From assembly GCA_012719115.1 (NCBI GenBank), contig JAAYAZ010000252.1:1-5238 (forward strand): a DNA stretch of 5,238 nucleotides, read 5' to 3'. The notes under the pieces were generated by a model. It did no database searches and had not been told where the DNA came from. It was given only the letters and a program-made list of their open reading frames with translations. Made by a program: the position numbers and the translations under genes. Every line of letters starts with the position of its first letter. The stretch's first letter is position 1. Below, in pieces: positions 1 through 5,238 of the stretch. This stretch comes from Dehalococcoidales bacterium (GTDB lineage Bacteria; Chloroflexota; Dehalococcoidia; Dehalococcoidales; UBA5627).

Positions 1-395
1 ATGAAGTTAATGATAAAGCCGTAACAGAAAATGTAGATATTGCACATATCCCGGCAAATAAACATATAGTAGATATCGGTACTTTAACTATCACAAAATT
101 CACAAAAGCTCTTGAAAAGTGCCGCACTGTGTTTTGGAACGGTCCGATGGGGATATATGAAATACCTCAATTTAGTGAAGGCACTAAAATTATGGCACAA
201 ATTATTGCCAACCTGCACGGTACCACTATCATCGGTGGCGGTTCGACGTCAGAAATTGTAACCGAACTTAAATTAGGGCATAAAATGACATTTGTATCTA
301 CCGGGGGCGGAGCTTCTCTGAAATTCTTAAGCGGAGAAACACTCCCAGGGGTTGAGGCATTGCTGGACAAAGAGGCGAAAATAAATCCGACCTGA
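1..395 (+). CDS. pgk: Phosphoglycerate kinase, C-terminal part (5' end outside window)
   Basis: Phosphoglycerate kinase catalyses the reversible transfer of phosphate between 1,3-bisphosphoglycerate and ADP in the cytoplasm (glycolysis/gluconeogenesis). The frame is open from base 3 to the TGA at 393-395, giving about 130 residues. The family is usually about 390-400 residues, so roughly the first two thirds lie upstream. The visible part is the C-terminal nucleotide-binding domain. It carries the signature FWNGPMGIYE (from about base 132), then IIGGGSTSEIV (from about base 228), then VSTGGGASLKFL, and the usual LPGVEAL near the end. The GTG at 129 is an internal valine codon, not a start. 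One oddity is that the usual GGGD(S/T) motif reads GGGST, so the aspartate known to help bind Mg-nucleotide is a serine (codon 243-245). Identity is certain; the effect of the substitution is unknown. It is followed after 15 bases by apgM, consistent with one transcript. Confidence 0.97.
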   Translation, partial: EVNDKAVTENVDIAHIPANKHIVDIGTLTITKFTKALEKCRTVFWNGPMGIYEIPQFSEGTKIMAQIIANLHGTTIIGGGSTSEIVTELKLGHKMTFVSTGGGASLKFLSGETLPGVEALLDKEAKINPT

Positions 396-397
396 AC

Positions 398-403
398 GGA
401 GTG
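398..403 (+). promoter_or_regulatory. Shine-Dalgarno GGAGTG for the apgM TTG start
   Basis: GGAGTG lies just after the pgk stop and 7 bases before the TTG at 411. This good spacing is the main reason for accepting TTG as the start. The next in-frame ATG is codon 28, which lies after the metal-binding Asp26 and would remove it. Confidence 0.7.
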
Positions 404-410
404 AATCATT

Positions 411-1622
411 TTGGGTAGTATTAATCTTCAGTTAATTAAAGAGTTGTCAAAACCTACTCCGTCGAAAATTATCTTACTGGTTATCGACGGAATGGGTGGT
501 CTTCCTGATATTTCCAGCGGTAAAACAGAACTGGAAACTGCATCAATTCCCAATATTGATGCTCTTGCCGCTAGGGGTATTTGCGGTTTATCAGACCCGG
601 TAAGCCCGGGTATTACAGCAGGCAGCGCTCCGGGGCATCTGGCTTTATTTGGCTATGACCCGATTATATATCATATAGGGCGAGGCGCATTAGAGGCGAT
701 GGGAATAGATTATCCGCTTCAACCCGGAGATATAGCAGCGCGTGGTAATTTCTGCACTGTTGACAAAGAGGGACTGATTACGGACAGGCGTGCGGGGCGT
801 ATTTCAACGGAACAAAGCAGCAAACTTTGTGCGCTTCTCAATAATATGAATATAGATGGGGTAAGTGTATATGCCTTACCGGTGAAAGACCATCGTATGG
901 CATTGGTAATTAGGGGCGATAATCTAAATCGCGACATAACCGATTCCGACCCGCAGCAAATAGGGGTGACTCCGTTAAAGGTTAAGGCTAACTCTCCTGA
1001 CGCAGAAAGAACGGCAAGTATTATTAATAAGTTTCTTGAGAGGGCAAAGGATATTCTTGCTGCTTACAATCCTGCCAATATGCTGTTATTACGTGGCTTT
1101 GACGAAAAACCGAAGTTTCCAACTGTATCTGAGATATATAAATTGAAGCCGGCGGCAATTGCCAGTTACCCGATGTATCGGGGTTTAGCCAGAGCAGTAG
1201 GAATGGAAGTATTGGAAACTGGTCCTGTAATTGAAGATGAAATGGATACTCTTAAAAAGAACTACGATAGTTATGATTTTTTCTTTATACATATAAAAGA
1301 AACCGATGCACGGGGTGAAGACGGTAACTTTGATGCTAAAGTGAAGGCGCTGGAGCATGTGGATAGAATTTTGCCGGAAATTACCGGCTTAAATCCTGAT
1401 GTAATAATAGTTGCCGGTGATCATTCTACTCCTGCTATGATTAAGGGTCATAGTTGGCACTCTGTACCGGTGATGATTTATTCCAAATGGTGCCGGCCGG
1501 ATAATGTTATACAGTTTACAGAATCGGCTTGTATATATGGCGGATTGGGTAGAATCTCAGCGACTGATATTATGCCGCTGGCAATGGCAAATGCCTTGAA
1601 ACTCAATAAATACGGAGCATAA
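411..1622 (+). CDS. apgM: 2,3-bisphosphoglycerate-independent phosphoglycerate mutase, archaeal type (bacterial branch)
   Basis: This cytoplasmic enzyme interconverts 3- and 2-phosphoglycerate through a phosphoserine intermediate and belongs to the alkaline phosphatase superfamily. The 403 residues match the usual aPGM length of about 400. Family landmarks appear in order: LLVIDGMGG with metal ligand Asp26; GSAPGHLALFGYDP with the presumed nucleophile Ser72; RGNFCTVD followed by TDRRAGRI; the DHR segment; ANMLLLRG; HIKETDARGEDG with Asp299; AGDHSTP with Asp337/His338; and KGHSWHSVPV with His347. The start is TTG, supported by the SD at 398-403. Two motifs differ from the archaeal form: GSDTAH reads GSAPGH, and the histidine expected four residues after Asp299 is Glu303. 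I believe these are typical of the bacterial branch, but could not check. The main alternative is the related family proposed to be a homoserine kinase. The GHLALFGYDP motif and the position between pgk and tpiA argue for mutase. Confidence 0.9.
   Translation: MGSINLQLIKELSKPTPSKIILLVIDGMGGLPDISSGKTELETASIPNIDALAARGICGLSDPVSPGITAGSAPGHLALFGYDPIIYHIGRGALEAMGIDYPLQPGDIAARGNFCTVDKEGLITDRRAGRISTEQSSKLCALLNNMNIDGVSVYALPVKDHRMALVIRGDNLNRDITDSDPQQIGVTPLKVKANSPDAERTASIINKFLERAKDILAAYNPANMLLLRGFDEKPKFPTVSEIYKLKPAAIASYPMYRGLARAVGMEVLETGPVIEDEMDTLKKNYDSYDFFFIHIKETDARGEDGNFDAKVKALEHVDRILPEITGLNPDVIIVAGDHSTPAMIKGHSWHSVPVMIYSKWCRPDNVIQFTESACIYGGLGRISATDIMPLAMANALKLNKYGA
1614..1617 (+). promoter_or_regulatory. 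Shine-Dalgarno GGAG for tpiA, inside the end of apgM
   Basis: GGAG lies within the last codons of apgM, 9 bases before the tpiA ATG at 1627. The overlap implies that tpiA is translated from the apgM message, probably with translational coupling. Confidence 0.6.
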
Positions 1623-1626
1623 ATAA

Positions 1627-2394
1627 ATGAGAACTCCATTAATTGCCGGTAACTGGAAAATGAATACTAACGTTGAAGAAGCTGTGGCTCTCGTTAGCGC
1701 TTTGCAAAAAGAACTTGATGACATCGACAATGTAGAAAAACTTGTCTGTCCGCCCTTTATATCGCTGAAATCGGTTTATGAATTACTTGCCCCAAGCACT
1801 ATAAAAATCGGCGCTCAAAACATGCACTATGAGGATAAGGGTGCATTTACCGGAGAAGTATCGCCTTTAATGATAAAAGATATTTGCTCCTATGTCATTA
1901 TCGGGCATTCGGAGCGCAGACAGTACTTTAATGACGATCTGTATATCAATAAAAAGTTAAAAGCCGCTATTAAATATGGAATTAATCCGATTCTGTGTGT
2001 CGGTGAAAAATCGGAGGATAAACAATCCGGTAAAACTATTGAGGTGCTTGATAAGCAACTGGAACAGGCGTTTATCGATATTGAAGATATCGGTAATATA
2101 GTAATAGCTTATGAGCCCATTTGGGCAATTGGCACTGGAATCTCGGCCAGTGGAGAGCAAGCGAACGGGACAATTGAAGTTATCAGGCAAAAGATAGGTT
2201 ATCTATACGACAATGAAGTTGCCTCTGCTATACGTATACTTTATGGTGGAAGTGCCAACGCTGAAAATATTACCGAATTTATAAGCCAGCCCGAAATAGA
2301 CGGGGCTCTGGTAGGAGGCGCCAGCCTTAAACCCGAGCTGTTTATAAGCATGGTTAAACAAACCTCAATTATTTATAAAGATGTTTTCAAGTAG
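1627..2394 (+). CDS. tpiA: Triosephosphate isomerase
   Basis: TpiA interconverts dihydroxyacetone phosphate and glyceraldehyde 3-phosphate in the cytoplasm, acting as a (beta/alpha)8-barrel homodimer. At 255 residues it is full length for the family (about 250). All catalytic landmarks are present: AGNWKMN with Asn9 and Lys11, IIGHSERR with the electrophile His94, and AYEPIWAIGTG with the general base Glu163 at the start of the flexible loop. The phosphate-binding segments LYGGSAN and ALVGGASL complete the active site. ATG at 1627 places AGNWKMN at the expected distance from the N terminus, and a GGAG lies 9 bases upstream. Only 4 bases separate it from apgM, so the two genes are almost certainly co-transcribed. 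Nothing looks truncated or unusual. Confidence 0.98.
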   Translation: MRTPLIAGNWKMNTNVEEAVALVSALQKELDDIDNVEKLVCPPFISLKSVYELLAPSTIKIGAQNMHYEDKGAFTGEVSPLMIKDICSYVIIGHSERRQYFNDDLYINKKLKAAIKYGINPILCVGEKSEDKQSGKTIEVLDKQLEQAFIDIEDIGNIVIAYEPIWAIGTGISASGEQANGTIEVIRQKIGYLYDNEVASAIRILYGGSANAENITEFISQPEIDGALVGGASLKPELFISMVKQTSIIYKDVFK

Positions 2395-2462
2395 GGGATA
2401 GTTTACATAATATCTGCCGAGACCCTTTCAGACTTTGTACTATAAGTTCTTTATTTCCGTTA
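2395..2462 (+). promoter_or_regulatory. 68-base gap between tpiA and miaA, possible weak promoter
   Basis: This is the longest non-coding stretch in the window. It is AT-rich and ends in a pyrimidine-rich run just before the miaA ATG, with no purine-rich Shine-Dalgarno. TATAAG at 2441-2446 matches five of six bases of a sigma-70 type -10 box, but no good -35 lies about 17 bases upstream of it. CATAAT at 2406-2411 is a second -10-like hexamer, with a poor TTTTCA at 2384-2389 as -35. A start from the first would give a leader of only about 10 bases. I see no stable hairpin with a T run, so no terminator is called. The promoter is a guess. Confidence 0.2.
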
Positions 2463-3386
2463 ATGATTATGAAAAAAATAATTGCCATTGTTGGTCCTAC
2501 CGGTATCGGAAAAAGTAATATGGCTGTGCGTATTAGTCAAAAGATTAATGCGGAGGTTATCAGTGCGGACAGTCGTCAGGTGTACCGGTATATGGATATC
2601 GGCACTGCAAAAACTTCCAAAGAGGAAAGGGATTCGGTCCCGCATCATTTAATTGACATAATAGAACCGGATGGTTCTTACAGTCTTGCAGAGTACCAAA
2701 AGCAATGCTGTAACGCAATAGATGATATATCCGATAGAAAGAGGATCCCTTTACTGGTTGGAGGCAGCGGACAGTATGTTTGGTCGGTTGTGGAAGGTTG
2801 GTGTATTCCAAAAGTTATACCGGACATTGAATATCGGCAGATGCTGGAAAGTAAGGCGGCGGAAATAGGTAAAGAACAATTATACCGCGAACTACTGCTT
2901 ACAGACCCTGAAGCTGCGGCAAGAATTGATGAATCTAACGTGCGAAGAGTGATAAGGGCACTCGAAATAGCAAATAATGCCAAGGATAATAAGAGGCGAC
3001 AAAGAGATAAAAAACCAATATATGATGCTCTTATCATAGGGTTGACAACTTCACGCCAGGAGTTATACCGCAGGATTGATAAAAGGGTAGATTCTATGAT
3101 TGAAAAAGGGCTGCTTGATGAAACCGGGTGGTTGATAAACAATGGATACGACAGTGATTTACCGTCTATGTCGGGTATCGGGTATAAGCAGATGGTAATG
3201 TATATCAAGGGTGAATTAAGTCTCGATTCCGCTATACAGCGAATCAAGTATGAAACGCATCGTTATGTGCGCAGTCAATATAACTGGTTTAAACTAAATG
3301 ATGAAAGAATTAAATGGTTTGATGTACAAAACGATATTGAATCTGACATAATAAATGCTATAGATAATTATATGTTTATTGATTAG
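2463..3386 (+). CDS. miaA: tRNA dimethylallyltransferase (adenosine-37 isopentenylation)
   Basis: MiaA transfers a dimethylallyl group to N6 of A37 in tRNAs that read codons starting with U, which stabilises codon-anticodon pairing. The 307 residues fit the family (about 300-315). A P-loop GPTGIGKS spans residues 11-18. It is followed by ISADSRQVYR with the expected catalytic Asp36, MDIGTAK, and HHLIDI. VGGSGQYV has Ser102 where threonine is usual, a conservative change. Further on are NVRRVIRALE, LYRRIDKRVDSM, GLLDE, GIGYKQM, and a C-terminal THRYVRSQYNWF that matches the usual T-R-R-Y...Q..WF region. The start is uncertain: ATG at 2463 (Met1) and ATG at 2469 (Met3) are both possible, and neither has a clear SD. 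It lies 68 bases after tpiA and 8 bases before dapF, so it may open a miaA-dapF-dapL unit. Confidence 0.96.
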   Translation: MIMKKIIAIVGPTGIGKSNMAVRISQKINAEVISADSRQVYRYMDIGTAKTSKEERDSVPHHLIDIIEPDGSYSLAEYQKQCCNAIDDISDRKRIPLLVGGSGQYVWSVVEGWCIPKVIPDIEYRQMLESKAAEIGKEQLYRELLLTDPEAAARIDESNVRRVIRALEIANNAKDNKRRQRDKKPIYDALIIGLTTSRQELYRRIDKRVDSMIEKGLLDETGWLINNGYDSDLPSMSGIGYKQMVMYIKGELSLDSAIQRIKYETHRYVRSQYNWFKLNDERIKWFDVQNDIESDIINAIDNYMFID

Positions 3387-3389
3387 GAG
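3385..3389 (+). promoter_or_regulatory. Shine-Dalgarno AGGAG for dapF, overlapping the miaA stop
   Basis: AGGAG shares its first two bases with the miaA TAG stop (3384-3386) and lies 5 bases before the dapF ATG at 3395. This is the strongest SD in the window. It fixes the dapF start and suggests coupled translation with miaA. Confidence 0.7.
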
Positions 3390-3394
3390 TTAAA

Positions 3395-4255
3395 ATGTTT
3401 TTTACCAAGTTGCAGAGTGTCGGAAATGATTTTATTTTAATCGAAACCGCTGATTTAACATACGATTGGAGCAGTTTATCGAAAGCTATGTGTGATAGAA
3501 AGTTCGGTATCGGCGCCGATGGTTTGCTGTTGCTTATTCCATCGTTGAAAGCGGATTTCGGTATGCGTATGTTCAATCCGGATGGTTCTGAGTCTGAGGC
3601 TTGCGGTAACGGATTAAGGTGCCTCATTAAATACATAGCTGATATAAAACTTGCCGGTAGGGAAATTACAAACTTAAATATCGATACTATATCGGGTGTA
3701 AGGAAAGCCAATTATGCACTAAAAGATGGGAAAGCGGATATAATTCAGGCGTCTATGGGAATCCCTGAATTTGATGCTGCTAAGATTCCGGTATCGGTGG
3801 ATAAACATATGGGAAAAAATGTTGCTTCAAGGCTTATAGCAGATTATCCTTTAACGATAGATAAAAACAATTTACTGCTTAGTTTTGTATCTATGGGAAA
3901 CCCACATGCCATTTATTTTCAGGATGAGCCCCTAAAAGATTTCCCATTAACACAGATTGGTCCGAAGGTTGAAAACGACAGTTTGTTTCCCAAACGTGTC
4001 AATTTTGAGGTTGCCCGGATTGCTAATCGAGGGCAAATAGATGTAAGAGTATGGGAACGCGGTGCCGGTGAAACGCTGGGATGTGGTAGCGGGGCCTGTG
4101 CTGTTGCTGTGGCTTCATTTTTACTGGGATATACAGATAACATAGTGGATATTGTATTGCCGGGAGGTAAACTGTCGGTGGAATGGGATGGAGAAAGTGA
4201 AGTATTGCTTAGCGGAATCGCTGAGATAGTGTTTACCGGTGATTGGAAAAAATAA
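3395..4255 (+). CDS. dapF: Diaminopimelate epimerase
   Basis: DapF converts LL-diaminopimelate to meso-diaminopimelate by a cofactor-free two-base mechanism in the cytoplasm. The product goes to lysine and, where present, to peptidoglycan. The protein has 286 residues, normal for the family (about 275-285), with the two-lobed arrangement visible as two cysteine motifs. These are EACGNGLRC with Cys70 and GETLGCGSGAC with Cys230, the pair expected to act as the two acid/base residues. Other family landmarks are FTKLQSVGNDF at the N terminus, GIGADGLLL, MRMFNPDGSE, SMGNPHAIYF, FPKRVNFE and VWERGAGETLG. Ser8 stands where glycine is usual (HGLGNDF type), a minor change. The ATG is fixed by the SD at 3385-3389. 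dapL follows 24 bases later, and its product is the substrate of this enzyme, which strongly supports the assignment. Confidence 0.97.
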   Translation: MFFTKLQSVGNDFILIETADLTYDWSSLSKAMCDRKFGIGADGLLLLIPSLKADFGMRMFNPDGSESEACGNGLRCLIKYIADIKLAGREITNLNIDTISGVRKANYALKDGKADIIQASMGIPEFDAAKIPVSVDKHMGKNVASRLIADYPLTIDKNNLLLSFVSMGNPHAIYFQDEPLKDFPLTQIGPKVENDSLFPKRVNFEVARIANRGQIDVRVWERGAGETLGCGSGACAVAVASFLLGYTDNIVDIVLPGGKLSVEWDGESEVLLSGIAEIVFTGDWKK

Positions 4256-4265
4256 ATCTATTCTT

Positions 4266-4269
4266 GAGG
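4266..4269 (+). promoter_or_regulatory. Shine-Dalgarno GAGG for dapL
   Basis: GAGG ends 10 bases before the ATG at 4280. Other in-frame ATGs at 4286 and 4298 would be 16 and 28 bases away, so 4280 is the best start, although the spacing is slightly long. Confidence 0.5.
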
Positions 4270-4279
4270 TTAGAATTAT

Positions 4280-5238
4280 ATGCAAATGTCACAACGTATG
4301 AACAATCTGGCTCCGTATCTTTTTGTTGAGATAAACAAAAAAATAGCTGAGAAAAAAGCTCTGGGGGAAGAGATAATTAATTTCAGTATCGGTGACCCGG
4401 ATTTACCAACTCCGGAAAATGTAATTAACAAGATTTGCCAAAAGGCCTCCGACCCTTCAAATCACCGCTATCCGGAAACTTTCGGATTGCCTGAGTTAAG
4501 GCAGGCGATAGCGGATTGGTACAAAAAGCGTTTTAATGTAATCCTAAACCCTGATACTGAAGTATTGCCGTTACATGGTTCTAAGGAGGGGATTGCTCAT
4601 ATAGCTTTGTGCTATATTGACCCCGGGGATATCGTATTGGTTCCTGACCCAAGCTATTCGGTATATACCGGAGGTACTATTCTTGCAGGCGGTGAAGTAC
4701 ACTACCTGCCGCTCTTGCCGGATAATAATTTTCTGCCTGATTTAACGGATATTCCCGATGAAGTTATAAAAAAAGCTAAGATACTGTGGATTAATTATCC
4801 GAATAATCCAACCGGAGCTGTTGCCGAAATGGCTTTCTTTAATAAAGTAGTAGAGTTTGCAAAGAGAAATAATATTCTAGTCTGCCATGACGGGCCGTAT
4901 TCGGAAGTATCCTTTGATGATTATAAGCCGGTTAGTTTTCTACAGGCGGAGGGGGCCAAGGACATAGGGGTTGAGTTTCATTCGCTTTCGAAGAGTTATA
5001 ACATGACCGGTTGGCGTGTCGGAATGGTAGTAGGTAATTCTGAAGCGGTACAAGCCTTGAATACGGTAAAATCAAACCTGGATTCCGGAATACCGCAGGC
5101 GATACAATTTGCTGCTATCGAAGCTCTCAACAATTCACAGGAAGCAATTGTTAAACATAATGCGGTTTACCAGAGGCGCCGTGACCTTTTGATTGAAGTA
5201 TTGAATGATATCGGAGTTGAGGCAAAACCGCCCAAAGC
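4280..5238 (+). CDS. dapL: LL-diaminopimelate aminotransferase, 3' end outside window
   Basis: DapL is a PLP-dependent class I/II aminotransferase that converts tetrahydrodipicolinate directly to LL-diaminopimelate with glutamate as donor, bypassing the acylated DapD/C/E steps. The reading frame is open from ATG 4280 to the window edge, giving 319 complete codons. The family is about 390-410 residues, so roughly the last 70-90 are missing. Visible fold-type I features are FSIGDPDLPTP near the N terminus, YPETFGLPELRQAIADWY, VLPLHGSKEGIAH, VPDPSYSVY, NYPNNPTGA (Asn176), CHDGPYSEV (Asp204 and Tyr207), and SLSKSYNMTGWRVG with the PLP-binding Lys238 and Arg246. The GSKEGIAH and NYPNNPTGA segments resemble the DapL branch rather than ordinary aspartate aminotransferases, although another class I aminotransferase cannot be excluded from motifs alone. 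Position directly after dapF, the next enzyme in the pathway, is the strongest support. It probably belongs to the miaA-dapF transcript. Confidence 0.9.
   Translation, partial: MQMSQRMNNLAPYLFVEINKKIAEKKALGEEIINFSIGDPDLPTPENVINKICQKASDPSNHRYPETFGLPELRQAIADWYKKRFNVILNPDTEVLPLHGSKEGIAHIALCYIDPGDIVLVPDPSYSVYTGGTILAGGEVHYLPLLPDNNFLPDLTDIPDEVIKKAKILWINYPNNPTGAVAEMAFFNKVVEFAKRNNILVCHDGPYSEVSFDDYKPVSFLQAEGAKDIGVEFHSLSKSYNMTGWRVGMVVGNSEAVQALNTVKSNLDSGIPQAIQFAAIEALNNSQEAIVKHNAVYQRRRDLLIEVLNDIGVEAKPPK

Noticed and set aside
129..131. GTG as the start of a short 88-residue gene
   Set aside because: The frame is open upstream to base 3, and the residues before it continue the PGK sequence. This GTG is the valine before FWNGPMG.
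2402..2407. TTTACA as a -35 box (5 of 6 bases of the consensus)
   Set aside because: No -10-like hexamer lies 16-18 bases downstream; the sequence there is CTTTCA or similar. Not paired with TATAAG at 2441 because the spacing is about 33 bases.
2432..2456. Possible terminator between tpiA and miaA (ACTT...AAGT followed by a T-rich run)
   Set aside because: The stem is only four base pairs with no GC-rich core, and the following run is interrupted by C. Too weak to call.
2678..3247. A 189-codon open frame on the - strand opposite miaA
   Set aside because: It lies entirely within a well-supported miaA, its translation is rich in Ser/Ile/Leu with no recognisable motif, and it has no partner genes on that strand. 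It is best explained as a shadow of the coding strand.
3376..3711. A 111-codon open frame on the - strand opposite the start of dapF
   Set aside because: It covers the conserved N-terminal region of dapF, shows no domain and has no supporting context. Treated as a shadow frame.
70..5215. Recurring GATATCGG words (about 72, 2088, 2594, 5207)
   Set aside because: In the genes checked they fall in frame as Asp-Ile-Gly codons at unrelated sites with irregular spacing. This is codon preference, not a repeat family.

Overview
The window looks like ordinary bacterial chromosome with all genes on the + strand: pgk (3' end only) - apgM - tpiA - miaA - dapF - dapL (5' part only). Coding density is very high. 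The longest space between genes is 68 bases (2395-2462), and there is no stretch over 300 bases without a gene. I see no RNA gene, mobile element, CRISPR array or long repeat.

Organism: base composition is moderate (roughly low-to-mid 40s % GC, judged by eye). The archaeal-type cofactor-independent phosphoglycerate mutase, the diaminopimelate aminotransferase (DapL) route to lysine, and this gene order together suggest an anaerobic member of Chloroflexota, most likely Dehalococcoidia. That rests on recalled gene content and order, not on a search, and is held at about 0.6.

Layout: bases 1-395 are the C-terminal third of phosphoglycerate kinase. After 15 bases comes apgM (TTG start, good Shine-Dalgarno), and 4 bases after it tpiA. 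These three encode interconversion steps of the triose/3-carbon part of glycolysis and gluconeogenesis and are probably co-transcribed. A 68-base gap without a clear ribosome binding site separates tpiA from miaA (tRNA dimethylallyltransferase). dapF (diaminopimelate epimerase) follows miaA by 8 bases, with its Shine-Dalgarno overlapping the miaA stop. dapL (LL-diaminopimelate aminotransferase) follows 24 bases later and runs off the right edge.

How they work together: PGK, ApgM and TpiA handle 1,3-bisphosphoglycerate/3-phosphoglycerate, 3-/2-phosphoglycerate and the triose phosphates. DapL makes LL-diaminopimelate and DapF epimerises it to the meso form, so the last two genes encode consecutive steps to lysine (and to peptidoglycan if the cell has it). 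MiaA is a translation-quality gene with no direct metabolic link to either side.

I found no convincing undescribed system. The points worth a second look are residue-level departures in PGK and ApgM, the SD-less miaA start after the only sizeable gap, and the DapL/DapF pairing.
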